DNA of 64,000 nucleotides from NCBI RefSeq assembly GCF_002252585.1, contig NZ_NQLD01000012.1; one strand, written 5' to 3'. Position 1 is the first letter of the stretch; each line of letters begins with the position of its first letter. Below the pieces are notes generated by a model. The model searched no databases. It saw only the letters and a program-made list of their open reading frames with translations, and was not told the DNA's origin. Positions 27,310 through 34,163 of the stretch are shown here, piece by piece. A program made the position numbers and the translations under genes. This DNA comes from Methanocatella intestini (GTDB taxonomy: Archaea; Methanobacteriota; Methanobacteria; Methanobacteriales; Methanobacteriaceae).

Positions 27310-27334
27310 CAAAAAGATGCAATTAAACTTTGAC
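27310..27334 (+). repeat. Partial repeat fused to R1
   Basis: The last 25 bp of a main-class repeat, in the AAACTTTGAC variant shared with R5 and R6, abuts R1 directly. This suggests that a cassette once between them was lost. Confidence 0.75.
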
Positions 27335-27396
27335 TTTTGTTATTAATAATTCTAGAATTAAAAGTAAATATTTTAACTAAAAAAAGATAGATTTTC

Positions 27397-28131
27397 ATGA
27401 AATATACAGAAAAAATAATTGAATCATCAGTATTGTTGTTAGTAATAATTGATATGATATTATTATTAATATTGACTTTTTCCAATGTTTCTCAACATGT
27501 AGAGCAGAAAATTATTTACTTTGATTTATTTGTTTGTTTCATTTTATGGATTGATTTTATATATAACTTATATAAATCAAATAATAAAAAACAATTTTTA
27601 AAAGAAAACTGGTTAACTATTATCGCAATAATACCTTTAGACTATTTTTTCTTAAGATGGTTCAGATTCATAAGAATAATACGTTTAATAAGATTCAGCA
27701 GAGTATTACTCTTTTTAAAAGGATGGGGACATTCAGTTGTTTATTTTATCAAATCAACAAACCTGGATAAATTGATATATGTTGTGGTAATATTTGTTGT
27801 AATTTCATCTATTGCTATATTATTTATTGAAGATTCAGTTACAAATTTAATTGATGCATTTTGGTATATTATTGTAACATTAACAAGTGTTGGTTATGGA
27901 GATATAACTCCACATTCAATAATAGGAAAAGTAATTTCATATTTTGTCATATTATTAGGAATTATTTTTTTCAGCACTTTAACTGCAGCTATATCATCCA
28001 TATATGTGAGTAAAATAACTGATGATTCTGAAAAAGATTTGAATAGTAAAATTGATGAACTTAAAGAAGAAAATAAAAAATTAGAAAATAAAATTGATGA
28101 ATTAAAAGAGATTATAATGAAAAATAATTAA
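27397..28131 (+). CDS. Cassette 1: voltage-gated-type potassium channel
   Basis: 244 residues, six-TM K+ channel layout. The S4 helix has arginines every third residue (Arg87, 90, 93, 96, 99, 102; WFRFIRIIRLIRFSR). The pore helix and filter are TLTSVGYGDITP, with the TSVGYGD signature at residues 163-169. The C-terminal tail after residue 210 is a coiled coil (KIDELKEENKKLENKIDELK). There is no RCK domain. It is the first cassette after the leader, starting 62 nt after the partial repeat. It would conduct K+ across the cell membrane; its role as cassette cargo is unknown. Confidence 0.88.
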   Translation: MKYTEKIIESSVLLLVIIDMILLLILTFSNVSQHVEQKIIYFDLFVCFILWIDFIYNLYKSNNKKQFLKENWLTIIAIIPLDYFFLRWFRFIRIIRLIRFSRVLLFLKGWGHSVVYFIKSTNLDKLIYVVVIFVVISSIAILFIEDSVTNLIDAFWYIIVTLTSVGYGDITPHSIIGKVISYFVILLGIIFFSTLTAAISSIYVSKITDDSEKDLNSKIDELKEENKKLENKIDELKEIIMKNN

Positions 28132-28157
28132 ATTCATATTAATTCTCTTTTCTTTTT

Positions 28158-28194
28158 GTATGTTTGCTTCAAAAAGATGCAATTAAAATTTAAC
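28158..28194 (+). repeat. Repeat R2, main class
   Basis: 37 bp, ends TTTAAC. Confidence 0.88.
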
Positions 28195-28259
28195 TGCAAA
28201 TAAAGTATGGGAAGATATAAAGTTCTAAATAAATATATGTCTTTCAGGAGGATTAGAAA

Positions 28260-28402
28260 ATGAATTCTCAAAAAAAGTAAAACCTTTTAATCCATTTGGT
28301 GGTGAAATTTTTGATGATCAATCTGTAATGGATTTGAATCAAGAGTTGATTAATGGAGATATTACTCTTGAGGAATATAATCAAAGAATAAAAGAATTAT
28401 GA
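28260..28402 (+). pseudogene. Cassette 2a: small protein with frame break at A7
   Basis: GGAGG precedes ATG 28260. The frame stops after six codons at a run of seven A (28270-28276). With one extra A it continues as MNSQKKVKPFNPFGGEIF and ends INGDITLEEYNQRIKEL at 28402, about 47 residues. The tail resembles short SHOCT-type helices. Either a frameshift mutation, a sequence error or slippage at the A-run. Confidence 0.5.
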
Positions 28403-28475
28403 AATAATTCTTTTTTGAACATTTCACCACATAAACCATCATATTAATCCATAACCATAAATTGGAGGATTCACC

Positions 28476-28818
28476 ATGTCTGATAATGAAACATTAAACC
28501 GAGACAAATTATTACTTAAATTAATGATTCATGCTTATGATGAAGATTTAGCTCGTAATGAGTTAGTAGATACAAAAAAATAGTCAAATGACTGCTCTAA
28601 CGGGTGTGATGTTAACATTACAATCTACATTATTTACGGATTTGCTGGTTAATCAATTTTTAATTAAAGACTTAGTTCCAGTATGTTGTAAAATATTCTT
28701 GTCTATTGTGATGATTATGTCAAGTTTGTATGTTTATTCTTTGTATAAATTTATTGATGCTTATGTCTTTTCAAGTAAATTTGATTTGGTTCCATCTCCT
28801 GAATTATTATTGGATTAA
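28476..28818 (+). pseudogene. Cassette 2b: two-TM protein with frame break at A7
   Basis: A strong GGAGG precedes ATG 28476. The first frame ends at 28583 just after an A7 run. The adjacent frame continues as a 76-residue membrane ORF to 28818. Joining them by removing one A gives about 113 residues: soluble helix KLMIHAYDEDLARNELVDTK, then NSQMTALTGVMLTLQSTLF and a second TM helix. The D-x-K-x...G-x-x-LTLQ-x-TLF layout is that of small two-TM proteins such as SLATT or cyclic-nucleotide effector membrane domains (a weak match by eye). The C-terminus looks short. Confidence 0.55.
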
Positions 28819-28858
28819 GCATGTAATAATGTTCCAGAATTTAATGCACAGGCGGAAT

Positions 28859-28895
28859 GTATGTTTGCTTCAAAAAGATGCAATTAAAATTTGAC
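28859..28895 (+). repeat. Repeat R3, main class
   Basis: 37 bp, ends TTTGAC; consensus form. Confidence 0.9.
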
Positions 28896-28909
28896 AAGAG
28901 GAAGAATCT

Positions 28910-29203
28910 ATGGTTTATAAAAGAAAATATAAAGTTAATAAAAATGAATTAAAAAAATATTTTCAAGATTTAACAGAACTGGAAGATTGGATACCATATA
29001 TAATTCGAATGGAGTTACCTAAAGGTTATTCTTTAAAGTTAGGAAAAAATGCTACCAATAAAGATTTGTTGAGTAAACGATTATTGGAACATAAACTTGA
29101 AAATTCTAGAAGTACAATGAATGGTCACAAATTAATGGATTATGAAATTGACATATTTATTAGAAAATACTCTTATTTCACATCATTATTTGATAAATTA
29201 TAA
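28910..29203 (+). CDS. Cassette 3: unknown 97-aa protein
   Basis: It starts 15 nt after R3 (ATG 28910), with GAGGAAG upstream. Charged, soluble, predicted helical (VNKNELKKYFQDLTELEDW, LLSKRLLEHKLENSR). No family recognised. It is the only gene of its cassette. Confidence 0.65.
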   Translation: MVYKRKYKVNKNELKKYFQDLTELEDWIPYIIRMELPKGYSLKLGKNATNKDLLSKRLLEHKLENSRSTMNGHKLMDYEIDIFIRKYSYFTSLFDKL

Positions 29204-29252
29204 TTATTTGATTTAAAAGGATTAATAATATTATATATTGAATGAATAATAT

Positions 29253-29289
29253 GCATGTTTGCTTCAAAAATATGGAATTAAAATTTGAC
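29253..29289 (+). repeat. Repeat R4, diverged main class
   Basis: 37 bp with substitutions at positions 2, 19 and 23; the last two break pairs of the dyad. Confidence 0.85.
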
Positions 29290-29310
29290 TATATAAAGAT
29301 GTGAAAATCA

Positions 29311-29640
29311 ATGAAAGTAAGAGCTTTAAAAAGTGATGACAAATTTTTAGAGAATATGCCTCAAGAGTTGATGGATGAATTAATAAATCTTAGAGAACCA
29401 ATTCCAATGAGGATTAGGGTAATGGTTATGGATTATTGCCCTAATTTTAATAGAAAAAGATCGGATGTGATTGGGGAAGATGAAAAATTAATTAAAGATA
29501 TTAGGCAAGAAAGAGTTGTAGCTAGATCCCTTGAAGGAGTTAAAGCCAGAGAATATCATAATAATCTTGCTTTTGAGTTCATTGAAAAACATCCTCAGTT
29601 TGCACCAATTATTAAAGAAATTAAATATATTGATATTTAA
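29311..29640 (+). CDS. Cassette 4: 109-aa protein, paralogue of cassette 9
   Basis: It starts 22 nt after R4. The C-terminal motif AREYHNNLAFEFIEKHPQF matches AREYHIQYALDFLDKYPQF of the gene at 33592. The middle (IPMRIRVMVMDYCPNFNR) also aligns with that gene (LPHRLMSIVREVIPNINR). Helical and soluble. The shared family in two separate cassettes suggests repeated capture or duplication. Function unknown. Confidence 0.72.
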   Translation: MKVRALKSDDKFLENMPQELMDELINLREPIPMRIRVMVMDYCPNFNRKRSDVIGEDEKLIKDIRQERVVARSLEGVKAREYHNNLAFEFIEKHPQFAPIIKEIKYIDI

Positions 29641-29677
29641 AATTTTTATACTATTTTTTTTATATTATTTTAAATAG

Positions 29678-29714
29678 GTATGTTTGCTTCAAAAAGATGC
29701 AATTAAACTTTGAC
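29678..29714 (+). repeat. Repeat R5, main class, C variant
   Basis: 37 bp, ends AAACTTTGAC like R6 and the partial repeat. Confidence 0.88.
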
Positions 29715-29844
29715 CTAATTAACCGTCCCATTTTTTTAACTAACTTTTTGTATACATTATAGCAACATTTATATATCAATTCCAACAGAATAATATTTAC
29801 TTGTGTTTATCTTGATTAAAAGATATACAAACTAGGTGAAAATT

Positions 29845-30216
29845 ATGAAGAATTTTGAATTTTTAAAAGATTTTGACAGTGACATGTGTATGTTTGCTTC
29901 AAAAAGATGCAATTAAACTTTGACTTAAAACAGTAGATAGAGATGATTATAATTTAGATGAATTTTTAAAACTGCTTCAGTTATTACCTAAAGATTCAAA
30001 TGAAGATATCATTAAAGATTTTAAAGAAAGATTTAAAAAAGACTATGATGAAACTTCTGAAGCTTTAGAATGGCATATAGAAACTTTAGTCAATTTTGGT
30101 GGCGATTCAACTCATAAAATCTATAAAGCAATGATTGAAGTAATTAATGACATACTTAATGATGTGCCATCAACCGATAAAGATGGCATGATTGAATACT
30201 TACAGGAGATGATATA
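29845..30216 (+). pseudogene. Cassette 5/6: small protein gene split by repeat R6
   Basis: ATG 29845 opens MKNFEFLKDFDSD and then runs into R6 (29888-29924), where it would end MCMFASKRCN. On the other side of R6 an open frame from 29927 reads KTVDRDDYNLDEFLKLL and ends GMIEYLQEMI at 30216. Removing exactly the 37 bp of R6 puts both parts in one frame (DSDMFKTVDRDDY), giving about 111 residues. The stop overlaps the ATG of the next gene (30217). Small acidic helical protein; function unknown. Confidence 0.75.
29888..29924 (+). repeat. Repeat R6, inserted in an ORF
   Basis: 37 bp, C variant. It interrupts the frame of 29845-30216; a clean 37-bp insertion is the simplest explanation. Confidence 0.88.
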
Positions 30217-30873
30217 ATGTTAGGAATATTCGCTTTAGCAGGAATGATAGGAACTCCAATAATTGCAGGAAAAATGCTTAAAAGAGATATTAGAAACCAT
30301 ACTGTTGATTCTTTAGTTAAACCTTGCACACAATACAATCCTATTAGTAATACTATAAAAAATAAGAAAACTATTGAAAAAGAATTTTTAAACATCTGTA
30401 AAAGATGCGAAATGACTATAAATAAACAAGATGAACTATTAGATATAAGAGAATGTAAAATAGGAGAAGAATATTTAATGTATCAAGGATTCGATGAAGA
30501 ATCAATTGAATACTTTAAAGAACTATTTAATGAAAACATGGAAATGGGTAAATATCGACAAATAAGAGAAATAGGAGAAAAACATGAAAAATATTTAGAA
30601 ATGTTAGAAAGCGACCCACAAGACTGGGACACAACAGTTTATCGCAAAAATTACTACGGAAATGAACAAATTGATTATCGAATTAATAAATTAATGGAAA
30701 ATGAATTATGGGGAAAAATCGTATGCGATAAACCAAGATATATCGATGGTGAAGGTACCGCAAAATATATGGAACTCCATGTTATAAATGCACCTAAACC
30801 AATCATAAATGATTTAAATAACATATATAAAGAAGTTTGTTGGTTACAAGGATTAGAAGATGGGAAGTGGTAA
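30217..30873 (+). CDS. Cassette 6: unknown 218-aa protein
   Basis: The N-terminal hydrophobic Gly/Ala-rich stretch (GIFALAGMIGTPIIAGKML) may be a membrane anchor. The rest is charged and soluble, with one Cys pair (CKRC, about residues 62-65). It overlaps the preceding stop and the next gene (ATG 30860), so it is part of a compact three- to four-gene unit. No family recognised. Confidence 0.65.
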   Translation: MLGIFALAGMIGTPIIAGKMLKRDIRNHTVDSLVKPCTQYNPISNTIKNKKTIEKEFLNICKRCEMTINKQDELLDIRECKIGEEYLMYQGFDEESIEYFKELFNENMEMGKYRQIREIGEKHEKYLEMLESDPQDWDTTVYRKNYYGNEQIDYRINKLMENELWGKIVCDKPRYIDGEGTAKYMELHVINAPKPIINDLNNIYKEVCWLQGLEDGKW

Positions 30874-31171
30874 AATGGAGATATATGATTATTATAAAGA
30901 AAAATATCCTCAATTTGAATGGGAATTATTAAACCATCATGGATTTACTATGGCAATAATGAAGATGGAATTATGTAAAAGAGATGGAGATAGAGATGGA
31001 GGACTATACAACTGTGAAATAGTTAATAATCAAGTATATGGTTTTCTCGGTGATACTGGTATTAAAGTAAAAGGATATATCGATAAAGAAGTAGAAAAAG
31101 AATTTATTAAGTCATTAGAAGATGGTTCTTTTTACAGATTTGCTAAAGAATGTTACTATACGGTGTTCTGA
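30860..31171 (+). CDS. Cassette 6: unknown 103-aa protein
   Basis: ATG 30860 overlaps the end of the 218-aa gene; ATG 30875 (MEIYDYYKEK) is also possible and is preceded by GGAAGTGG. Small soluble alpha/beta-like protein (LYNCEIVNNQVYGFLGDTGI). Two bases separate it from the next ATG. Unknown family. Confidence 0.62.
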   Translation: MGSGKMEIYDYYKEKYPQFEWELLNHHGFTMAIMKMELCKRDGDRDGGLYNCEIVNNQVYGFLGDTGIKVKGYIDKEVEKEFIKSLEDGSFYRFAKECYYTVF

Positions 31172-31173
31172 AA

Positions 31174-31371
31174 ATGAGATACAACTGGGAATTTGATGAT
31201 AGTGTGGACTTTGCTCCACCACACTATCGAAAATCAAAATATCAAGAAGTTGAGCAATTAGGTAAGCAAATAACTAATGAAGCAACTGCTTTAGAATATT
31301 TAGAAGCATTTGAATATGTAGCATATTTATATGTTTGCTTCAAAAAGATGCAATTAAAATTTAACCAATAA
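31174..31371 (+). pseudogene. Cassette 6: ORF cut off by repeat R7
   Basis: MRYNWEFDDSVDFAPPHY opens a soluble protein that runs straight into R7. The last 13 codons (YVCFKKMQLKF plus two) are encoded by the repeat. The natural C-terminus is missing, so the cassette boundary falls inside a gene. Confidence 0.65.
31329..31365 (+). repeat. Repeat R7, main class
   Basis: 37 bp, first base A instead of G, ends TTTAAC. Confidence 0.87.
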
Positions 31372-31383
31372 AAAAATAAGGGT

Positions 31384-31659
31384 ATGATAATAATGAAGTC
31401 TAAAAATGATAAAGAATCAAAATATCCAATGACATATAAAGAATTCGAAAAAAGAGTCACTGAATTATTTTTAGATCGAGCAGACTCCCCATCTGATTTA
31501 GAATTTAGACAATACATTCTAAACAAAGAAGTAGATGATCTTATAGAATGCGAATATAAAAGTGCTTGTTCTGATTATGTTAATCCTAATTATCATTCTA
31601 ATCAATTTACTGATGAAGGTTTACTCAGACAACCTGTTCGTATACTTGAAATGATTTAA
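31384..31659 (+). CDS. Cassette 7: unknown 91-aa protein
   Basis: It starts 19-28 nt after R7 (ATG 31384 or 31393). Charged, soluble (MTYKEFEKRVTELFLDRADS). No family recognised. Sole gene of its cassette. Confidence 0.62.
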   Translation: MIIMKSKNDKESKYPMTYKEFEKRVTELFLDRADSPSDLEFRQYILNKEVDDLIECEYKSACSDYVNPNYHSNQFTDEGLLRQPVRILEMI

Positions 31660-31710
31660 AGTAGAAGTAATGATATTATTTTTCAATGTTTATGTATCCT
31701 TTCTCAATCA

Positions 31711-31747
31711 GTATGTTTGCTTCAAAAAGATGCAATTAAAATTTAAC
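31711..31747 (+). repeat. Repeat R8, main class
   Basis: 37 bp, ends TTTAAC. Confidence 0.9.
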
Positions 31748-31804
31748 AACAAAGTGTAAACTATATTATAAAATTATTATTAATTTAACTAAAATGGTGA
31801 TATT

Positions 31805-32178
31805 ATGGGAGAAAATATAGTTGATTATTCAAATAAACGTCCGGTTGGTGGATTGAATGTTGATTATTTTTTAGAACATGCTGAAGAAATAATAAACGAT
31901 ACTGAACATTTATCTAACCCTTATGATTTTGGAGTATTGCTATTGATGATGATAGTCTTGTACGCCATTATTATCATGAATTAGAAAAAACACATAGGAG
32001 TATGTGGATGGCGTTTGGAAGAAATAATTCTTTTATGAATCCTGGTGAAACTTCATATGCTAAAGCTTTAGATAGAGTTACACGTGAATATTGTGAAGCA
32101 ACAGGACACTGGGACTTATTCAATTGGGAAAACATAGAAGATCATCCATACCCGGAAGAGGAAAAATTCAATTACTAA
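31805..32178 (+). pseudogene. Cassette 8: protein with a one-base frame break
   Basis: The ATG 31805 frame reads MGENIVDYSNKRPVGG... to NPYDF, then leaves frame near 31933. The adjacent frame continues convincingly (IDDDSLVRHYYHELEKTHRS, then NPGETSYAKALDRVTREYCE) to the TAA at 32178. A one-base insertion near 31935 would join them into about 125 residues. Unknown family. Confidence 0.55.
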
Positions 32179-32205
32179 AAATAATAATCCTGGAGGATTT
32201 AAATT

Positions 32206-32682
32206 ATGCATATCTATATTGAGGGTTCGGATAAAAGTAAGACTATTGATTTTGATAATGGTATGAAATTAATTATAAATTATGGTACTCGAAACGATGA
32301 TGGAGTCTGTGACTGGGATCAACAAAGAATAGAAGGAGATTTTAGAAAATCCATATTATATGATAAAAATGGTGAAGTTATTGAAAAATTAATAGAACCC
32401 AATCCATTTGTAGATAGAAGTTATGAAAATAACAGATATCAAAACCAAGGCAATAACTGGCAAAATGAAAAAATTTATTTCAATAATGGAATGAGAATAA
32501 CATTCGATTTTGGATCCAAACTAAGAGACGGCACATATCGAGGATGGGGTATGGACAATAACCATGGAAGCGGCATGCGAGTTATTATTTATGATGAACA
32601 TATAAACACCATCACAGAAAAACACATGGAAAACAATGTCAGTAAAAGCATACCTGATGATGCTTATGACCCATTCTTATAA
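32206..32682 (+). CDS. Cassette 8: unknown 158-aa protein with two repeats
   Basis: A strong GGAGG precedes ATG 32206. Two tandem similar modules: IDFDNGMKLIINYGTRNDDG (residues 14-33) and IYFNNGMRITFDFGSKLRDG (about 88-107), each followed by a strand with ILYDKNG or IIYDEH. Likely beta-rich and soluble. Followed by an inverted repeat. No family recognised. Confidence 0.7.
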   Translation: MHIYIEGSDKSKTIDFDNGMKLIINYGTRNDDGVCDWDQQRIEGDFRKSILYDKNGEVIEKLIEPNPFVDRSYENNRYQNQGNNWQNEKIYFNNGMRITFDFGSKLRDGTYRGWGMDNNHGSGMRVIIYDEHINTITEKHMENNVSKSIPDDAYDPFL

Positions 32683-32702
32683 AAAAAACATTAATTAACC
32701 TA

Positions 32703-32721
32703 GGTAAATTACCAATTTACC
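32703..32721 (+). terminator. 8-bp hairpin after the 158-aa gene
   Basis: GGTAAATT (32703-32710), loop ACC, AATTTACC (32714-32721). T-rich DNA begins a few bases later. Confidence 0.5.
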
Positions 32722-32820
32722 CCACTTTTTACCATTTTATCTAACCCTCACCCCACCTTTCAAAGAAGTTTCTAATTGCTCACGGTATAATATGAAGAAG
32801 ACCTCAAAAAAAAATAAAAA

Positions 32821-32997
32821 ATGTTTTTTTATTCTAATGTGGATGAAAAAGTACAATATCAGTTGAAAAAATTTACTACATTATATTCTAACACATTTGT
32901 AAAGAGTTCTATAGCTCATCAGATTATTACATATTACATCGGTTTAATAATTTTTTTATTGTTGCACATTTTTTTTATTGCCTCCGATTTTTTTTAA
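32821..32997 (+). CDS. Cassette 8: possible 58-aa membrane protein
   Basis: ATG 32821, no clear ribosome-binding site. The second half is one hydrophobic helix (YYIGLIIFLLLHIFFIASDFF region). It may be a gene fragment. The rest of 32683-33150 is AT-rich with no other recognisable feature. Confidence 0.3.
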   Translation: MFFYSNVDEKVQYQLKKFTTLYSNTFVKSSIAHQIITYYIGLIIFLLLHIFFIASDFF

Positions 32998-33150
32998 TTA
33001 ATAAGGAATGAAACACGGATCCATAAAAGATAATTATATAAAAAAATCATTTTTTATATATCATAACACATACCCTTTTTTTTGAGGCTGCTTCTTCACT
33101 ATTCTGTCATTTTTACTTATTTTAATCCAAAAATATGGGGTGTATTTTAA

Positions 33151-33563
33151 ATTGTAAACCAAAAACACCAATCTGACCATCCAATCGTAGTCACAGCACC
33201 TGTACTTGTACCTAACACGCCTGACTGTGATTATAATCGTGGAGAAGAACCGTTATCAGAAGAAAAAATAAAACACCTAGCCCACACATTCCTGAAATAT
33301 GGAGTAATTGAAAAACGCCACGAATCCCTACAAACCCATCAAAAAGTAGGGCATGCAGTGGAATCATATTTGTTACCTGCACCAGCTAGTATTAAAGGAA
33401 TTGATGGGAAAACAAGGCAGTATCCTAAAGGTACATGGATTGTTACTGCTGAAATAACTGACGAACAAACCATCGCAGAAACACGAAAAGGAGTTTTTAA
33501 AGGATTTTCTGCAACTACAATACCTAAGTATGTTTGCTTCAAAAAGATGCAATTAAAATTTGA
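33151..33563 (+). pseudogene. Cassette 8: phage XkdF-like prohead protease fragment cut off by R9
   Basis: An open frame from 33151 (stop at 33148) without an ATG, GTG available at 33358. It encodes APVLVPNTPDCDYNRGEEPL, EEKIKHLAHTFLKYG, VESYLLPAP, YPKGTWIVTAEITDEQ and GVFKGFSATT, the order of motifs in XkdF-type phage proteases. The conserved KGxxxGFS is at the end, then R9 begins inside the codon after 'TIPK'. So an internal piece of a virus gene lies against the repeat. The frame remains open through R9 into the next gene. Confidence 0.7.
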
Positions 33564-33564
33564 C
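33528..33564 (+). repeat. Repeat R9, main class
   Basis: 37 bp, ends TTTGAC. It is read in frame as YVCFKKMQLKFD. Confidence 0.9.
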
Positions 33565-33591
33565 CTAATAATATATCGGGGGGTCATTAGC

Positions 33592-33918
33592 ATGGTTGAA
33601 AAATTGATTCCTAATTATGACTTTGTTAAAAATTGGTCTGAAGATCAATTAAGAAATTTCATTACAACACCTTCAGGTTTACCACATAGATTAATGAGTA
33701 TTGTACGTGAAGTTATTCCTAATATTAATAGATTAAGATTAATTCAATGTATTGAACATCCCGAGTTTGAATCCTTGGATCAGGATGAAAGAGCTGTAAC
33801 TCATAGATTAAAATATGAGGGAAAACACAAAGAAGCTAGGGAATATCATATACAATATGCTTTAGATTTTCTTGATAAATATCCTCAATTTAAACCTATG
33901 GTTAAAATTGTTGAATAA
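33592..33918 (+). CDS. Cassette 9: 108-aa protein, paralogue of cassette 4
   Basis: ATG 33592, 28 nt after R9, with a GGGGGG stretch just upstream. It shares the C-terminal AREYHxxxAxxFxxKxPQF motif and central region with the gene at 29311. The upstream open frame through R9 to the phage fragment is probably fortuitous. Unknown function. Confidence 0.72.
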   Translation: MVEKLIPNYDFVKNWSEDQLRNFITTPSGLPHRLMSIVREVIPNINRLRLIQCIEHPEFESLDQDERAVTHRLKYEGKHKEAREYHIQYALDFLDKYPQFKPMVKIVE

Positions 33919-33949
33919 ATTTATTTTATTTTTTTTAGTAAGTTTTTAA

Positions 33950-33986
33950 GTATGTTTCTTAATGAAAGATACAATTAAAATTTAAC
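33950..33986 (+). repeat. Repeat R10, terminal class
   Basis: 37 bp, the same class as R1 and unlike the eight internal repeats. It marks the distal end of the array. Confidence 0.88.
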
Positions 33987-34011
33987 CAAAGGCAGATAAA
34001 AAAATAAAGAA

Positions 34012-34031
34012 GTACATGAAAATTCATGTAC
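34012..34031. terminator. Perfect 9-bp hairpin beyond the last repeat
   Basis: GTACATGAA, loop AA, TTCATGTAC. It lies 25 bp after R10 and could end array transcription, though no T-run follows. Confidence 0.4.
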
Positions 34032-34163
34032 CTGAATATTTTAGAAAATTTAGACTACTAGAGAATATCTATATTTTGAGATTATAGCAAACAATCTTAT
34101 TCCTCAATTCTTTATAAATGATGTAAAGAAATCAATTATACAATTAATTATTTTATAAGAATA

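Larger units (their letters stand above)
27273..33986 (+). CRISPR. CRISPR-like repeat array with gene-sized spacers
   Basis: Ten complete 37-bp repeats and one partial copy, all in the same orientation. They start at 27273 (partial at 27310), 28158, 28859, 29253, 29678, 29888, 31329, 31711, 33528 and 33950. The intervals are about 823, 664, 357, 388, 173, 1404, 345, 1780 and 385 bp, far longer than CRISPR spacers, and they carry genes on the same strand. Main class: GTATGTTTGC... with dyad TTGCTTC-AAAAA-GATGCAA and end TTTGAC or TTTAAC. Terminal class (first and last repeats): dyad GTATGTTTC-TTAAT-GAAAGATAC. It lies directly downstream of cas2-cas1. It resembles an integron gene-cassette array more than a CRISPR. 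Confidence 0.85.

Noticed and set aside
33358..33918. Single 186-aa protein across repeat R9
   Set aside because: The N-terminal part is a phage protease fragment and the C-terminal part matches the separate cassette 4 protein; the join through the repeat is fortuitous.
27273..33986. Ordinary CRISPR array
   Set aside because: The repeats look CRISPR-like, but intervals of 173-1780 bp with genes are not spacers in the usual sense.
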